DNA of 64,000 nt from Bacillota bacterium (GTDB lineage Bacteria; Bacillota; Clostridia; Lachnospirales; Lachnospiraceae): the NCBI GenBank assembly GCA_023392535.1, contig JAEVYY010000007.1, forward strand, positions 1 through 64,000, read 5' to 3'. Of the stretch, positions 37,197 to 44,701 are shown in pieces. A program made the translations under genes and the position numbers. Positions within the stretch are counted from its first letter, which is position 1; each line of letters begins with the position of its first letter. Under the pieces are notes generated by a model, which worked only from the letters and a program-made list of their open reading frames with translations, was not told where the DNA came from and made no database searches.

Positions 37197-37334
37197 ATGT
37201 CAATTGGTATGTTGATGATTATTTTTGGAATTTTAGGAGGAATTTTACTTACGATACTTTTTATTGTGATGCAAAGAGTTTTTCAGAGACAAAGAAAATC
37301 TATGCTAGAGATACTTAACAAGAATAGTAAATAA
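37197..37334 (+). CDS. Small single-span membrane protein, 45 residues
   Basis: ATG 37197 lies behind AAAGGAGG (37184-37190), 14 bases after the kinase stop. The product has a hydrophobic N-terminal two-thirds (GMLMIIFGILGGILLTILF) and a basic tail (QRVFQRQRKSMLEILNKNSK). The strong ribosome-binding site and operon position support a real gene. It could be a small accessory membrane subunit of the secretion system. No family is recognised. Confidence 0.68.
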   Translation: MSIGMLMIIFGILGGILLTILFIVMQRVFQRQRKSMLEILNKNSK

Positions 37335-37436
37335 TTAAAAAACAATCTTAGGAATAATTATTTCAGTATGCAAAGTAATAGGATAATTCATCGTCGAGAA
37401 AGAAGCTAGTTTATGAGTAATACATAAACACATTAA

Positions 37437-37733
37437 AGAAAGAGAGAAAAGGTAGAAAATTTAAGATGTAGATATTGTGAAGAACAAGAGCAACAGAATG
37501 AATTGCATTCTGGAATCGATTCTTTTCACTGCAAAGACAGGGAACAAACATGTAGTGAGTGTATTTACGTAAAATACGAATTTCTTTACAAGGGATATAA
37601 CTGCCGGGAACCTGTAAATGTCATTATAATAGTTGACCAAATTAAAATTAAAAATATACTGGTACTATTGATACTGATCGGCATGATTATAAGTAGGATG
37701 AATATTAGAATAAGTAGGAGTTGGCATGAATAA
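37437..37733 (+). pseudogene. Remnant of a zinc-ribbon-like membrane protein
   Basis: An open frame without a good start reads CRYCEEQEQQ, then HCKD and CSEC, spaced as paired metal-binding cysteines, followed by a hydrophobic segment (IKNILVLLILIGMII). No ATG with ribosome-binding site precedes the first cysteine pair; the only candidate start is TTG 37503, inside the ribbon. It is probably a 5'-truncated gene, and distantly resembles the zinc-ribbon membrane protein at the window's right end. Confidence 0.4.
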
Positions 37734-38141
37734 GAAAAAAATAGTAGTAGGGTTTGGTAAGGAAAAGGTGTATGGTTAGGTTATTATGAAGGAAATAATT
37801 ATATCGCTCAGGGACAGTGGACTGGAGATTTTCCTAACGGAAGTATGAATGTAAAGGAATGGAATTCGACACTTGCCGAGACAGTGGTATATCGAATTAT
37901 TGATGGAACGGTTAAGAATGGTTTATGGAATGGTAAAGTGAACTGGTGTTTTGAAGAAGATGGAAATATACTGACATACCCAGTTACATTTGAGCAGGGA
38001 AAATGGGTTGTGTTAAGAATGGAAGAGGGGGATGGTGAGAGATGGAAGGTTGTTTCTGAGCATTCATTAGAGGATGAGGATGCAGGAACATTGTGGGGAG
38101 ATAGTGAAATTGAAGGAATAGAAGGATTTACTGAAAAATAG
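37726..38141 (+). pseudogene. MORN-repeat-like protein fragment, frameshifted
   Basis: A start (ATG 37726) runs only a few codons before a stop. A second frame from about 37761 reads GVWLGYYEGN, GQWTGDFPNGS, then NGLWNGKVNW, which are MORN-style repeats, to a stop at 38141. The junction looks like a frameshift in the remaining N-terminus. This is a broken gene at the right edge of the island. Confidence 0.5.
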
Positions 38142-38427
38142 TGTAATGTTTTTAATGGAAAAGGTAATGCTAAAAAAACCAGATAATTTGGAAAAAACAT
38201 TATCCTGGTCCAAATAAGCATATAAAACTAGCAAGAATAGTATAGCTTTTCTGATGGATATCGTTCTATTTAGAAGAAAAAGAAGTAGGAAAATTAATAG
38301 AACTCCTTTTCCATAATCTATATATGGTAGAAATTACTTTAAAGAAACATCGCTAGTCTTTAATGCGTTACTACCAAAATTTAATATTGTTAGTAAGTAG
38401 ATTTATATATCATTAAAATTAAAAATT
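38142..38427. other. AT-rich gap, nothing recognised
   Basis: No start with a ribosome-binding site, no clear dyad and no similarity to other parts of the window was noticed here. Confidence 0.4.
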
Positions 38428-38594
38428 TAGCGCACACCCTATGTTTTTTCGGCTTATAAGTAGAGGGATTTTTTTCCCGAAGCTAAAAGCCGAAGTATCA
38501 GAATCAAAGTCCTGGTGAAAAGGTATTTGGCACCTGAACTGTAAACGCTTACCAAAAATCAAACACACTTAGTTGAAACCAGACAGAAGTTTCC
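38428..38594 (+). repeat. Structured non-coding repeat, copy R1
   Basis: It is about 85 percent alike by eye to 39947-40131 (R2). Both carry TTCGGCTT and AAGCCGAA arms enclosing a GGGA/TCCC stem, then CAG...CTG and GGTG...CACC hairpins, and end in a shared AAATCAAACACACTTAGTTG segment. A mobile-element end or a conserved structured leader are the main readings. Confidence 0.6.
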
Positions 38595-38672
38595 ATCTTG
38601 CATGCAAATGCAGATAGTAAGATTAATATCTGCTGGACATTCAATCAGAAATGATTTTTACAATAATTCGTT

Positions 38673-38827
38673 GTAGCAATGATGTAACAGCAGCCGTTAG
38701 AAAATGTAACAATAATGTAACAGCAGGGGTCAAAAAAGTAGCAATAATGTAACAGCAGACCACGAACTTTCAAGGAAAAACGGCACTCAAAAAGTTAAAA
38801 AAGTTTGTAGCAATAACTTGACAGCAG
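38673..38827 (+). repeat. Tandem 21-base units, IS-end-like
   Basis: Units of the form GTAGCAATAA...ACAGCAG start at 38673, 38706, 38738 and 38807. Further copies start at 40879 and 41918. Multiple short direct repeats of about 20 bases near an end are typical of IS21-type transposase binding sites. The last unit directly abuts the peptidase fragment at 38830. No transposase gene remains. Confidence 0.6.
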
Positions 38828-38829
38828 AG

Positions 38830-39056
38830 GGCATCGTAATGAAAAATGATCCCTATCTCTATGGGGAAAAAATGAAAGCATACCTTAGAAAGGGGGCCAG
38901 AAAACTGCCCGGTTTCGAGGTGTTCCCGAATCCGCAGGTGGGATGGGGAGCGTTGTGCGTGAGGGATTCACTACCGTTATAGAATATTATTTCGATTGCA
39001 TTACTTTCGTGATTGGTTTTTATCATGGAGGTAATGCAATTTTTTGAAGTTTTCAA
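38830..39056 (+). pseudogene. S8 peptidase 3' fragment with terminator (right copy of island repeat)
   Basis: The first 153 bases encode the last 50 residues of the S8 peptidase at 16833-18683 (GIVMKNDPYLYGEK to LPL, stop TAG 38980-38982) with few changes. The matching terminator and GAAGTTTTCAA follow. The upstream part of the gene is missing and replaced by IS-like repeats. Confidence 0.85.
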
Positions 39057-39070
39057 GGTTCGGTGTAAGA

Positions 39071-39123
39071 AAAATACCCCTCTACTTATAAGCCGAAAAA
39101 ATAGGGTGGGTGCGCCAAATATT
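39071..39123 (-). repeat. Structured non-coding repeat, partial inverted copy R3
   Basis: Read on the minus strand this repeats the first half of R2 (AAATATTTGGCGCACCC, TTTTTTCGGCTTATAAGTAG), then diverges to CTTACACCGAACC. With R2 it flanks the rhodanese and ferredoxin genes in opposite orientation. Confidence 0.65.
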
Positions 39124-39129
39124 TTTATT

Positions 39130-39540
39130 TTAATTAGAAGACAATTTGATATAATCGTAGTTCCAGTCAATAATACCACCAAAATCATATACATTAGAGT
39201 ATCCAAGCTTGACAAGATCCGCAGCTGCAAGGGCACTTCTGCGGCCACTGCGGCAATATACCAAGATTGTAGCAGATTTGTCTGTCAGTGTATCTTCAGC
39301 CTTTTCTAAAATGTCGGTATCAGGAATGAGTATTGCGCCATCAATATGTCCAATGTTAAATTCTTCTTCGGTTCTAACGTCTAAAATTGTAATAGCACTG
39401 TCTTTATCCATCATATCTTTTGCTTCCTTTGTGGTTATTTTGGAATACTCAGAGGCAGATGAATTATCTTTAGAGCTGCATGCACTTAATGTGGTTATTA
39501 TGAGGATTAAAAAGAATATCAATATAATTTTGCTTTTCAT
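39130..39540 (-). CDS. Rhodanese-like domain lipoprotein
   Basis: From ATG 39540 (minus strand, GGAGTTTGT ahead) the protein has 136 residues. It has a signal peptide with lipobox LSAC and a single rhodanese domain with LDVRTEEEF and active-site loop VYCRSGRRS, whose Cys would carry sulfur. It is surface-anchored. Sulfur transfer or persulfide handling is the family role. The ferredoxin gene lies 50 bases upstream on the same strand. Confidence 0.9.
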   Translation of the reverse strand: MKSKIILIFFLILIITTLSACSSKDNSSASEYSKITTKEAKDMMDKDSAITILDVRTEEEFNIGHIDGAILIPDTDILEKAEDTLTDKSATILVYCRSGRRSALAAADLVKLGYSNVYDFGGIIDWNYDYIKLSSN

Positions 39541-39589
39541 AATACAAACTCCTTCCATTATAAAATTAATTGTGTAATGACAGTTATGA

Positions 39590-39790
39590 TTAGATTAATA
39601 CGAGTGCTTGCCGAGGACAGAAATTCGTACATTTTCCACAACGGATACAGGCGTCAAGATCAACAGTAGGTGCATCAAATCCTGTTTGTTTTAATGCATT
39701 TACTGGACAGATAGGTACGGATGGACAGGGATGGTTCTTTGGACAGTTTTCTTTTACAACAACTAAAGTTTTTGTATTCATATTTGTCAT
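39590..39790 (-). CDS. 4Fe-4S dicluster-like small ferredoxin
   Basis: The 66-residue (or 63 from the second ATG at 39781, which has the better AAAGGA spacing) protein has a first, irregular cysteine group (CPKNHPCPSVPICP) and a canonical CIRCGKCTNFCP. It transfers electrons. It probably forms an operon with the rhodanese gene downstream. Confidence 0.85.
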   Translation of the reverse strand: MTNMNTKTLVVVKENCPKNHPCPSVPICPVNALKQTGFDAPTVDLDACIRCGKCTNFCPRQALVLI

Positions 39791-39946
39791 CCTTTTGTAT
39801 ATAAATAAGTTTTTATTTGATTATACAATGATTGAAAGGTATTATCTGTAACACAATCACATTCGATAGCGTAAATTTACTTTAAGTTAAAATTCTATAA
39901 AAAAATCCCTTGTTAAGAATTTTACTTTAAATTTTTTGAAAATATT

Positions 39947-40131
39947 TGGCGCACCCCCTATGTTTTTTCGGCTTATAAGTAGAGGGATAATTTTTCCCGA
40001 AGCTAAAAGCCGAAGTATTCAGAATCAAGGTTCTGGTGAAAAGGTATTTGGCACCTGAACTTTGACAACCGAATATCGAATGTAAGGAACAAAAATCAAA
40101 CACACTTAGTTGAAACCAAACAGAAGTATCC
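39947..40131 (+). repeat. Structured non-coding repeat, copy R2
   Basis: It starts TGGCGCACCC and contains TTCGGCTT/AAGCCGAA arms around GGGA...TCCC, hairpin CAGAA-TCAAGG-TTCTG and hairpin GGTG...CACC. It ends in the segment shared with R1. In R2 the CAGAA/TTCTG stem is 5 bp, while in R1 the matching stem is shorter. Confidence 0.62.
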
Positions 40132-40631
40132 ATTGTGGGAGTAAGCGTGATCTGTTTATGAGTTTGCAAAGATAGACCTGTTGGGCAAAGCTTTTTTGAG
40201 TCGATAACAGGTAAAGAGCGAACCGGACAGGTGTAATGCTATTGATACGCATTGAAAAGCTTTGATGGACAATGAAACAACTGCAAAAAAAGCAGCCGGG
40301 TGGCACCGGAGCATGATGTACACAGAACCGCAAGCGGTTCATTAGAACGAGTGGTATGTGGTGCTGTGATGGAACTGATCATTCCTAGTTTACATGTTTC
40401 CCGGTCTATGGCAGCAGTATTAGCAATAGATGATGCACGGGGTAGAGTAAATCAAAAAAAGTGTAGCTTGTCTGGTAACATACCGGATAACCACACTTGC
40501 ATATAAATTTAATATAGAAACAAAAAAGTTTCAACTCGCCAGAGAATACAGCAAAGCTGCACGTTCTGGTGAATTGAAAACGTTTAGGGAAAAAGTGTAA
40601 GAATTTTTTTAGTCCTATCTTGACACAAGCA
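40132..40631. other. Degenerate mobile-element-like DNA
   Basis: Short coding-like runs in several frames, with stops, contain text such as RVNQKKCSLSGNIPDNH and LARE...SKAARSGELKTF, but no intact gene or recognised family. It ends in TTGACACAAGCAG, which resembles the end (TTGACAGCAG) of the 21-base units, just before another peptidase fragment. It is probably the eroded body of a mobile element. Confidence 0.4.
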
Positions 40632-40748
40632 GAAAAAATGAAAGCATACCTTAGAAAGGGGGCCAGAAAACTGCCCGGTTTCGAGGTGTTTCCCAATCCA
40701 CAGGTGGGATGGGGAGCGTTGTGTGTGAAGGATAGTTTGCCACTGTAA
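40632..40748 (+). pseudogene. S8 peptidase 3' fragment, second remnant
   Basis: It encodes the last about 38 residues of the S8 peptidase (KAYLRKGARKLPGFEVFPNP to the stop TAA at 40746-40748). It lacks the terminator that follows the other copies. Confidence 0.8.
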
Positions 40749-40900
40749 CAGGTTCAAGAATGCTATGCACGCGTATAATTGTGCCGAAGGTATAATTTTG
40801 TGTATGATTCTACTGTAAATCTGCATTTGGGAAGTGTAACGATTCGTGGAACAATTCCATGAAATGTTAAAATAGTTTGTAGCAATAACTTGACAGCAGA

Positions 40901-40994
40901 GGGCATCGTTCAGGGCAAAAGTCAAAATATACATGAGAAAAGGTGCGAGGAAGCTGCCAGGATTTGAGGAATTCCCTAATCTGCAGGCAATCTT
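40901..40994 (+). pseudogene. S8 peptidase 3' fragment, third remnant, diverged
   Basis: Directly after a 21-base unit (40879-40899) the sequence GGCATCGT is followed by a deletion and then MRKGARKLPGFEEFPNLQA. It comes from a different peptidase paralogue and then breaks off. Confidence 0.65.
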
Positions 40995-41112
40995 TTTGGA
41001 TGAAAAAGATATGATTATTAAATGTAGGAGTTGAGTTACTGGAATACAGATATGAAAGAATAATAAAAGAGAAAAGAAAGGATCTGACTATAAAAGACAG
41101 GTCCTAAAAATA

Positions 41113-41445
41113 CTACACTAATAAAATGCCATTTTGCAAGATGGTTGACCAATTGCTTTTTTGAAAGAGAAAACGAACGATAATAACTCTCTGTGTTTCT
41201 TCAGAAATAGTGTAAAAAGCAAGATAACCATTTATAATGACAAATCGTATTCCCCAAGAAGCAAGAACAGGATCATCTACTAATTTGTATCTTTCAGGAT
41301 ATTCTGAAAGAGAAGATATCTGTTTCTCAGCTTCATTGAGGAGGTCATCAGCAGCCTTTAGATTCTTTATAACGAATTCAATATGGTCTGAGGCACCAGC
41401 TAAATCACGTTCAGCGGCCGCTGTGATGTGAATATTATAATTCAA
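41113..41445 (-). CDS. RelE/ParE-family toxin
   Basis: The 110-residue protein has the ParE-type fold pattern: helical start (ERDLAGASDHIEFV), then YKLVDD and a strand-rich end (YLAFYTISEETQRVIIVRFLF). It overlaps the antitoxin stop by 4 bases. It probably inhibits gyrase or cleaves mRNA at the ribosome. The last residues continue past the usual family end. Confidence 0.87.
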   Translation of the reverse strand: MNYNIHITAAAERDLAGASDHIEFVIKNLKAADDLLNEAEKQISSLSEYPERYKLVDDPVLASWGIRFVIINGYLAFYTISEETQRVIIVRFLFQKSNWSTILQNGILLV

Positions 41446-41705
41446 CGGTTACGACGGCTCCTTATGGAAGAAATAGCCTCAGAGAAGGGACGGGTATTGA
41501 CTTCAGCAATATCATCCATTCCTTCTTTTATTAGTCTGTATAATTCAAAACGACTGTTCATTTCTTCGTAAGCTTCAATGCTCATAACAGCAAGGTCGCC
41601 TTTACCATTTTTAGTAATGAAGACAGGTTCTGTGTAGTTATGACAGAAAGTTGAGATTTCATTGTAATTGTTGCGTAAGTCAGCACTTGATCTAATTGTT
41701 GGCAC
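41442..41705 (-). CDS. Phd/YefM-family antitoxin
   Basis: Start GTG 41705 (minus strand) lies directly behind AAGGAGGT, giving 87 residues. It has the Phd/YefM DNA-binding N-terminus (IRSSADLRNNYNEI, FITKNGKGDLAVMS) and a helical C-terminus that wraps the toxin. An upstream ATG at 41741 lacks a ribosome-binding site. It should repress its own promoter. Confidence 0.88.
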   Translation of the reverse strand: MPTIRSSADLRNNYNEISTFCHNYTEPVFITKNGKGDLAVMSIEAYEEMNSRFELYRLIKEGMDDIAEVNTRPFSEAISSIRSRRNR

Positions 41706-41880
41706 AAATAACACCTCCTTATATAACAAAATTATACACAAATATTGTTATACGGTCAACTAGATATTAGAAGTAGTATATGCAGTTTTTAGAAAATTAT
41801 TGAACGGATTTCTTTGGTCAGGACAATTCAGGAAACCATTGAAACTATGGCAATATCGGATTTGAGACAGATAAATATGG

Positions 41881-41980
41881 TCAAGGAAAAACGGCACTAA
41901 AGAAGTTAAAAAAGTTTGTAACAATAACTTGACAGTAGAGGGCATCGTAATGAGAAATGATCCCTATCTCTATGGTAGTG
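41881..41980 (+). pseudogene. IS-end unit plus S8 peptidase fragment, fourth remnant
   Basis: CAAGGAAAAACGGCACT and following bases repeat the segment before 38807. They lead into a 21-base unit (41918-41938) and then about 35 bases of the peptidase (GGCATCGTAATG to CTCTATGG) before similarity stops. Confidence 0.7.
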
Positions 41981-42193
41981 TATTTGCTTTAGGTGGGAAA
42001 AGAGCTGGAGAGGAAAGGATGAGAAGGGAGATTTCAAAAAATTAGTGTCCACTTATTTTCATTCTGTGATATAATATTAAGTAATTTTGATAGAGGTGTA
42101 AGGGGAAAACATGCTTGAAGAGTTAAATTTTTGTAATGCAATTTATTAGTTTTTATATGCTAAAATCCGTCTATGGTGATATGCTCCCCTTGG

Positions 42194-42224
42194 AGTAAAC
42201 AGTTAAAATAAGAAACTGTTTACT
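42194..42224 (+). promoter_or_regulatory. Perfect 11-bp stem in an orphan leader
   Basis: AGTAAACAGTT pairs with AACTGTTTACT over 9 bases. Flanking GCTCCCC and AGGAGGGC could form a longer or alternative pairing that hides the AGGAGG. The ATG behind it (42243) is followed directly by a stop, so the leader seems to have lost its gene. Confidence 0.45.
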
Positions 42225-42360
42225 TTTAGGAGGGCAATTTTTATGGCTTGAAATAGCAGGCATTCTTTCAGGATTCCCACGCGGATGTTTGTGAATATGG
42301 AATATGATGTTTTGTCTTCAGTATACTATTGTTACTTATAATCCAGAGAGGTACGAATAT

Positions 42361-43147
42361 ATGATGGTGATTAAATTGAAAGAAGAATTAGTTTCTACAC
42401 TTGCAAAATACAATTTGGTTAAAGGAATAGGACAAACTGGAGATATGAATGTTCAGCTAATTCCAGGTAAAAGTGACATAGATTACATTGCAAATGGAAG
42501 TGAGTCAAGGAGGTTTGTGGGGATATGGCGATATTTTGTCTGCAGATGGTATTGATATTATGCCTATGTATTTTACAGTCGAAGAAATGGAAGAATACCT
42601 TGATGAGGTTTTGCAGTGCAAACATTTAGGAAAGGAAGGGAGATTTTACCCGGTAGGACGTTTAGCCAGCGTATCAACAATTAATATTTTATATGAAACA
42701 CGTGACACATGGACAACATTGGTTAACAAGGTTAATAGTAAACCGTATACTTTCTTCAAAAATTGGTTTGAAGAGGATATAAATCAGATATTGGATGAAG
42801 AAGATCTGGGGCGTGCAATACTGCACAAAGAAGTACTATTTTTTCATCAGGTTCTTGAAAATGCACTAGATCATTTTATACAAGCGCTATATGCAGTCAA
42901 TCATTGTTATTTCCCTAGCCGTAAGCGAACAAAACCTGCGGTTAATGAATTTCAGTATAAACCAAATGACTGTCTTACACGTCTGTTTACAATAGTAACA
43001 AATGGAGCAGACAGTGACACAATTGAAGTGGCTGTTGATGAACTACGTACTATGACACTTGAATTAACTGAATATGGCCGTCTTCACTTTTCACCTAGGG
43101 CGGAAGCAAATGGAGAGGCGGTATTTAGTAATGGTAGGAATATATGA
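42361..43147 (+). pseudogene. Nucleotidyltransferase (DUF4037-like), internal deletion and frameshift
   Basis: The start (ATG 42361, GAGAGG ahead) reads a nucleotidyltransferase N-terminus with GQTGD and IPGKSDID. At about 42485 the text jumps to a later part (QMEVSQGGLWGYGD) in another frame, which then runs to 43147 with a helical DUF4037-like C-terminal part. A stretch of roughly 30 codons seems deleted, with a frame change. Confidence 0.75.
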
Positions 43148-43901
43148 TTGGTTCGGATATGACGTATCTATTAAAGATAGATATAAACTCATAAAAGAGA
43201 CTGGTTTTGATAATGTAATGCTATGGTGGAGCGAGGAGTTCGGAAGAGGAACGGATTATCGAGAAGGCGTGCAATATGCAAGGAACGCAGGACTGTTTAT
43301 AGAAAATGTACATACACCATTTCGGGAACAAAATAATTTTTCGCGGGATAGTCTTGATGGCGAAAGCGTATTTCAGTGTTATTTACAATGTATTAAAGAT
43401 TGTTCAGAATTTGATATACCTTCAATGGTCATACATTTGCCAAATGATAAGTATCCAATAAATAAATTGGGGATGGAAAGAGCTGAAAGAATAACAAATC
43501 AGGCAGAGGAATTTAAGGTGGATATTGCCTTTGAAAATCTAGAAAATATTCATAATGTAGCTCATATTTTAAACTCCAGTAATTCTAAGAGGATAGGTTT
43601 CTGTTACGACAGTTGTCATCATGCAAATTTTGCTATTGAAGATGATCTTCTAGGAAAATATGGAAATCGTTTAATGGCAATACATTTACATGATAATGGA
43701 GGAGAAAAAAGACAACATCAATTGCCTTTTGATGGAAATATAGACTGGTCAATGATCATGAAAAAAATAGCGTTTACTGGATATAAAGGTGCGACCACTT
43801 TAGAACCTATGAATTGGGGATATGAAAATTTATCGATTGAAGAATTTCTTAGTAGAGCATATAAAAAGGTGAAAAAATTGGATGACTTGAGAACGGTATA
43901 A
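43131..43901 (+). CDS. Sugar phosphate isomerase/epimerase family protein (TIM barrel)
   Basis: From ATG 43131 the protein has 256 residues and overlaps the end of the broken nucleotidyltransferase. It is a xylose-isomerase-like TIM barrel with metal-ligand segments IENVHTPF, IAFENLEN, GFCYDSCHH, LHLHDNGG and TLEPMNWG. The substrate is unknown. The ribosome-binding site is weak (GAGAGG about 12 bases ahead); an in-frame ATG at 43110 is an alternative. Confidence 0.85.
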   Translation: MVGIYDWFGYDVSIKDRYKLIKETGFDNVMLWWSEEFGRGTDYREGVQYARNAGLFIENVHTPFREQNNFSRDSLDGESVFQCYLQCIKDCSEFDIPSMVIHLPNDKYPINKLGMERAERITNQAEEFKVDIAFENLENIHNVAHILNSSNSKRIGFCYDSCHHANFAIEDDLLGKYGNRLMAIHLHDNGGEKRQHQLPFDGNIDWSMIMKKIAFTGYKGATTLEPMNWGYENLSIEEFLSRAYKKVKKLDDLRTV

Positions 43902-44025
43902 ATTCCTGTATTAGTTACAAATGAAGGGAATATTAAATAACAAATAGTTGAAACAATTATAGAAAGACAGTTCTTCATAAAATGGAACAATGAGCAAATA
44001 GAAAAGTTGATATGGAGTCAAAAAA

Positions 44026-44592
44026 ATGAATGTACCAGTAGATATAAGTAATGTTATCCTTGAAACAGGACGACTAATCAACCGTCCCTGGAAAAATGAG
44101 GACTTGAATGATTTTTATGAATATGCATCTGTTAATGGTGTAGGACTGATGGCGGGATGGAGACCTCATGAATCGAAAGAAGAATCACAAGAAATTTTAA
44201 ATTTGTTTATAGAGCATAAAATAACTTTCGCGTTAGAATTAAAGGAAAATAAAAAGGTGATTGGATCTATTGGTCTGGAAAGAATAGCAATTGAATTGGG
44301 TGAACCATACACTAGCTTAAGGGGAAGAGAAATTGGATACGTTCTAAGTAAGGAATATTGGGGACAGGGTCTAATGCCCGAAGCGGTAAAAAGTGTTGTG
44401 GAATATTGTTATAAAGAGTTAAATTGTGACTTTTTGCAATGTAGTCATGCTTTGGGAAATGAACAATCCAAAAGAGTTGTTGAGAAGGTCGGTTTTCAGT
44501 ATGTTCAGGATTGTGAGCGTACTGCAAGGAATGGAATCATACATAAATCTAAGGTGTATACTATACAACGGTCTTATAGTATTGAAAACTAA
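44026..44592 (+). CDS. GNAT N-acetyltransferase, RimJ/RimL type
   Basis: The 188-residue protein has the start ETGRLINRPWKNEDLNDF, acetyl-CoA loop region GYVLSKEYWGQGLMPEA and the late ALGNEQSKRVVEKVGF motif of the RimJ/RimL group. It acetylates an amine, possibly a protein N-terminus or a drug. It stands alone and is followed by a small hairpin. Confidence 0.88.
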   Translation: MNVPVDISNVILETGRLINRPWKNEDLNDFYEYASVNGVGLMAGWRPHESKEESQEILNLFIEHKITFALELKENKKVIGSIGLERIAIELGEPYTSLRGREIGYVLSKEYWGQGLMPEAVKSVVEYCYKELNCDFLQCSHALGNEQSKRVVEKVGFQYVQDCERTARNGIIHKSKVYTIQRSYSIEN

Positions 44593-44608
44593 ATCCGCTT
44601 GAGCGGAT
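44593..44608 (+). terminator. Small hairpin after the GNAT gene
   Basis: ATCCGC-TTGA-GCGGAT followed by ATTTAT. The stem is short and the U-run weak. Confidence 0.5.
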
Positions 44609-44701
44609 ATTTATAGAATAATCTGTTGTGACTTGGATGTAGAAGGGAAGGTAAAATCATAATACTGTAACAATCTGGTGAATAAATTTGGAGGTACTAA
44701 T

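Noticed and set aside
40106..40342. Minus-strand 78-codon frame
   Set aside because: No ribosome-binding site and no conserved motif; it lies in degenerate repeat DNA.
40132..40631. Possible group II intron or IS66 element body
   Set aside because: No intron domain V, reverse transcriptase or transposase motifs could be found; only short broken frames remain.
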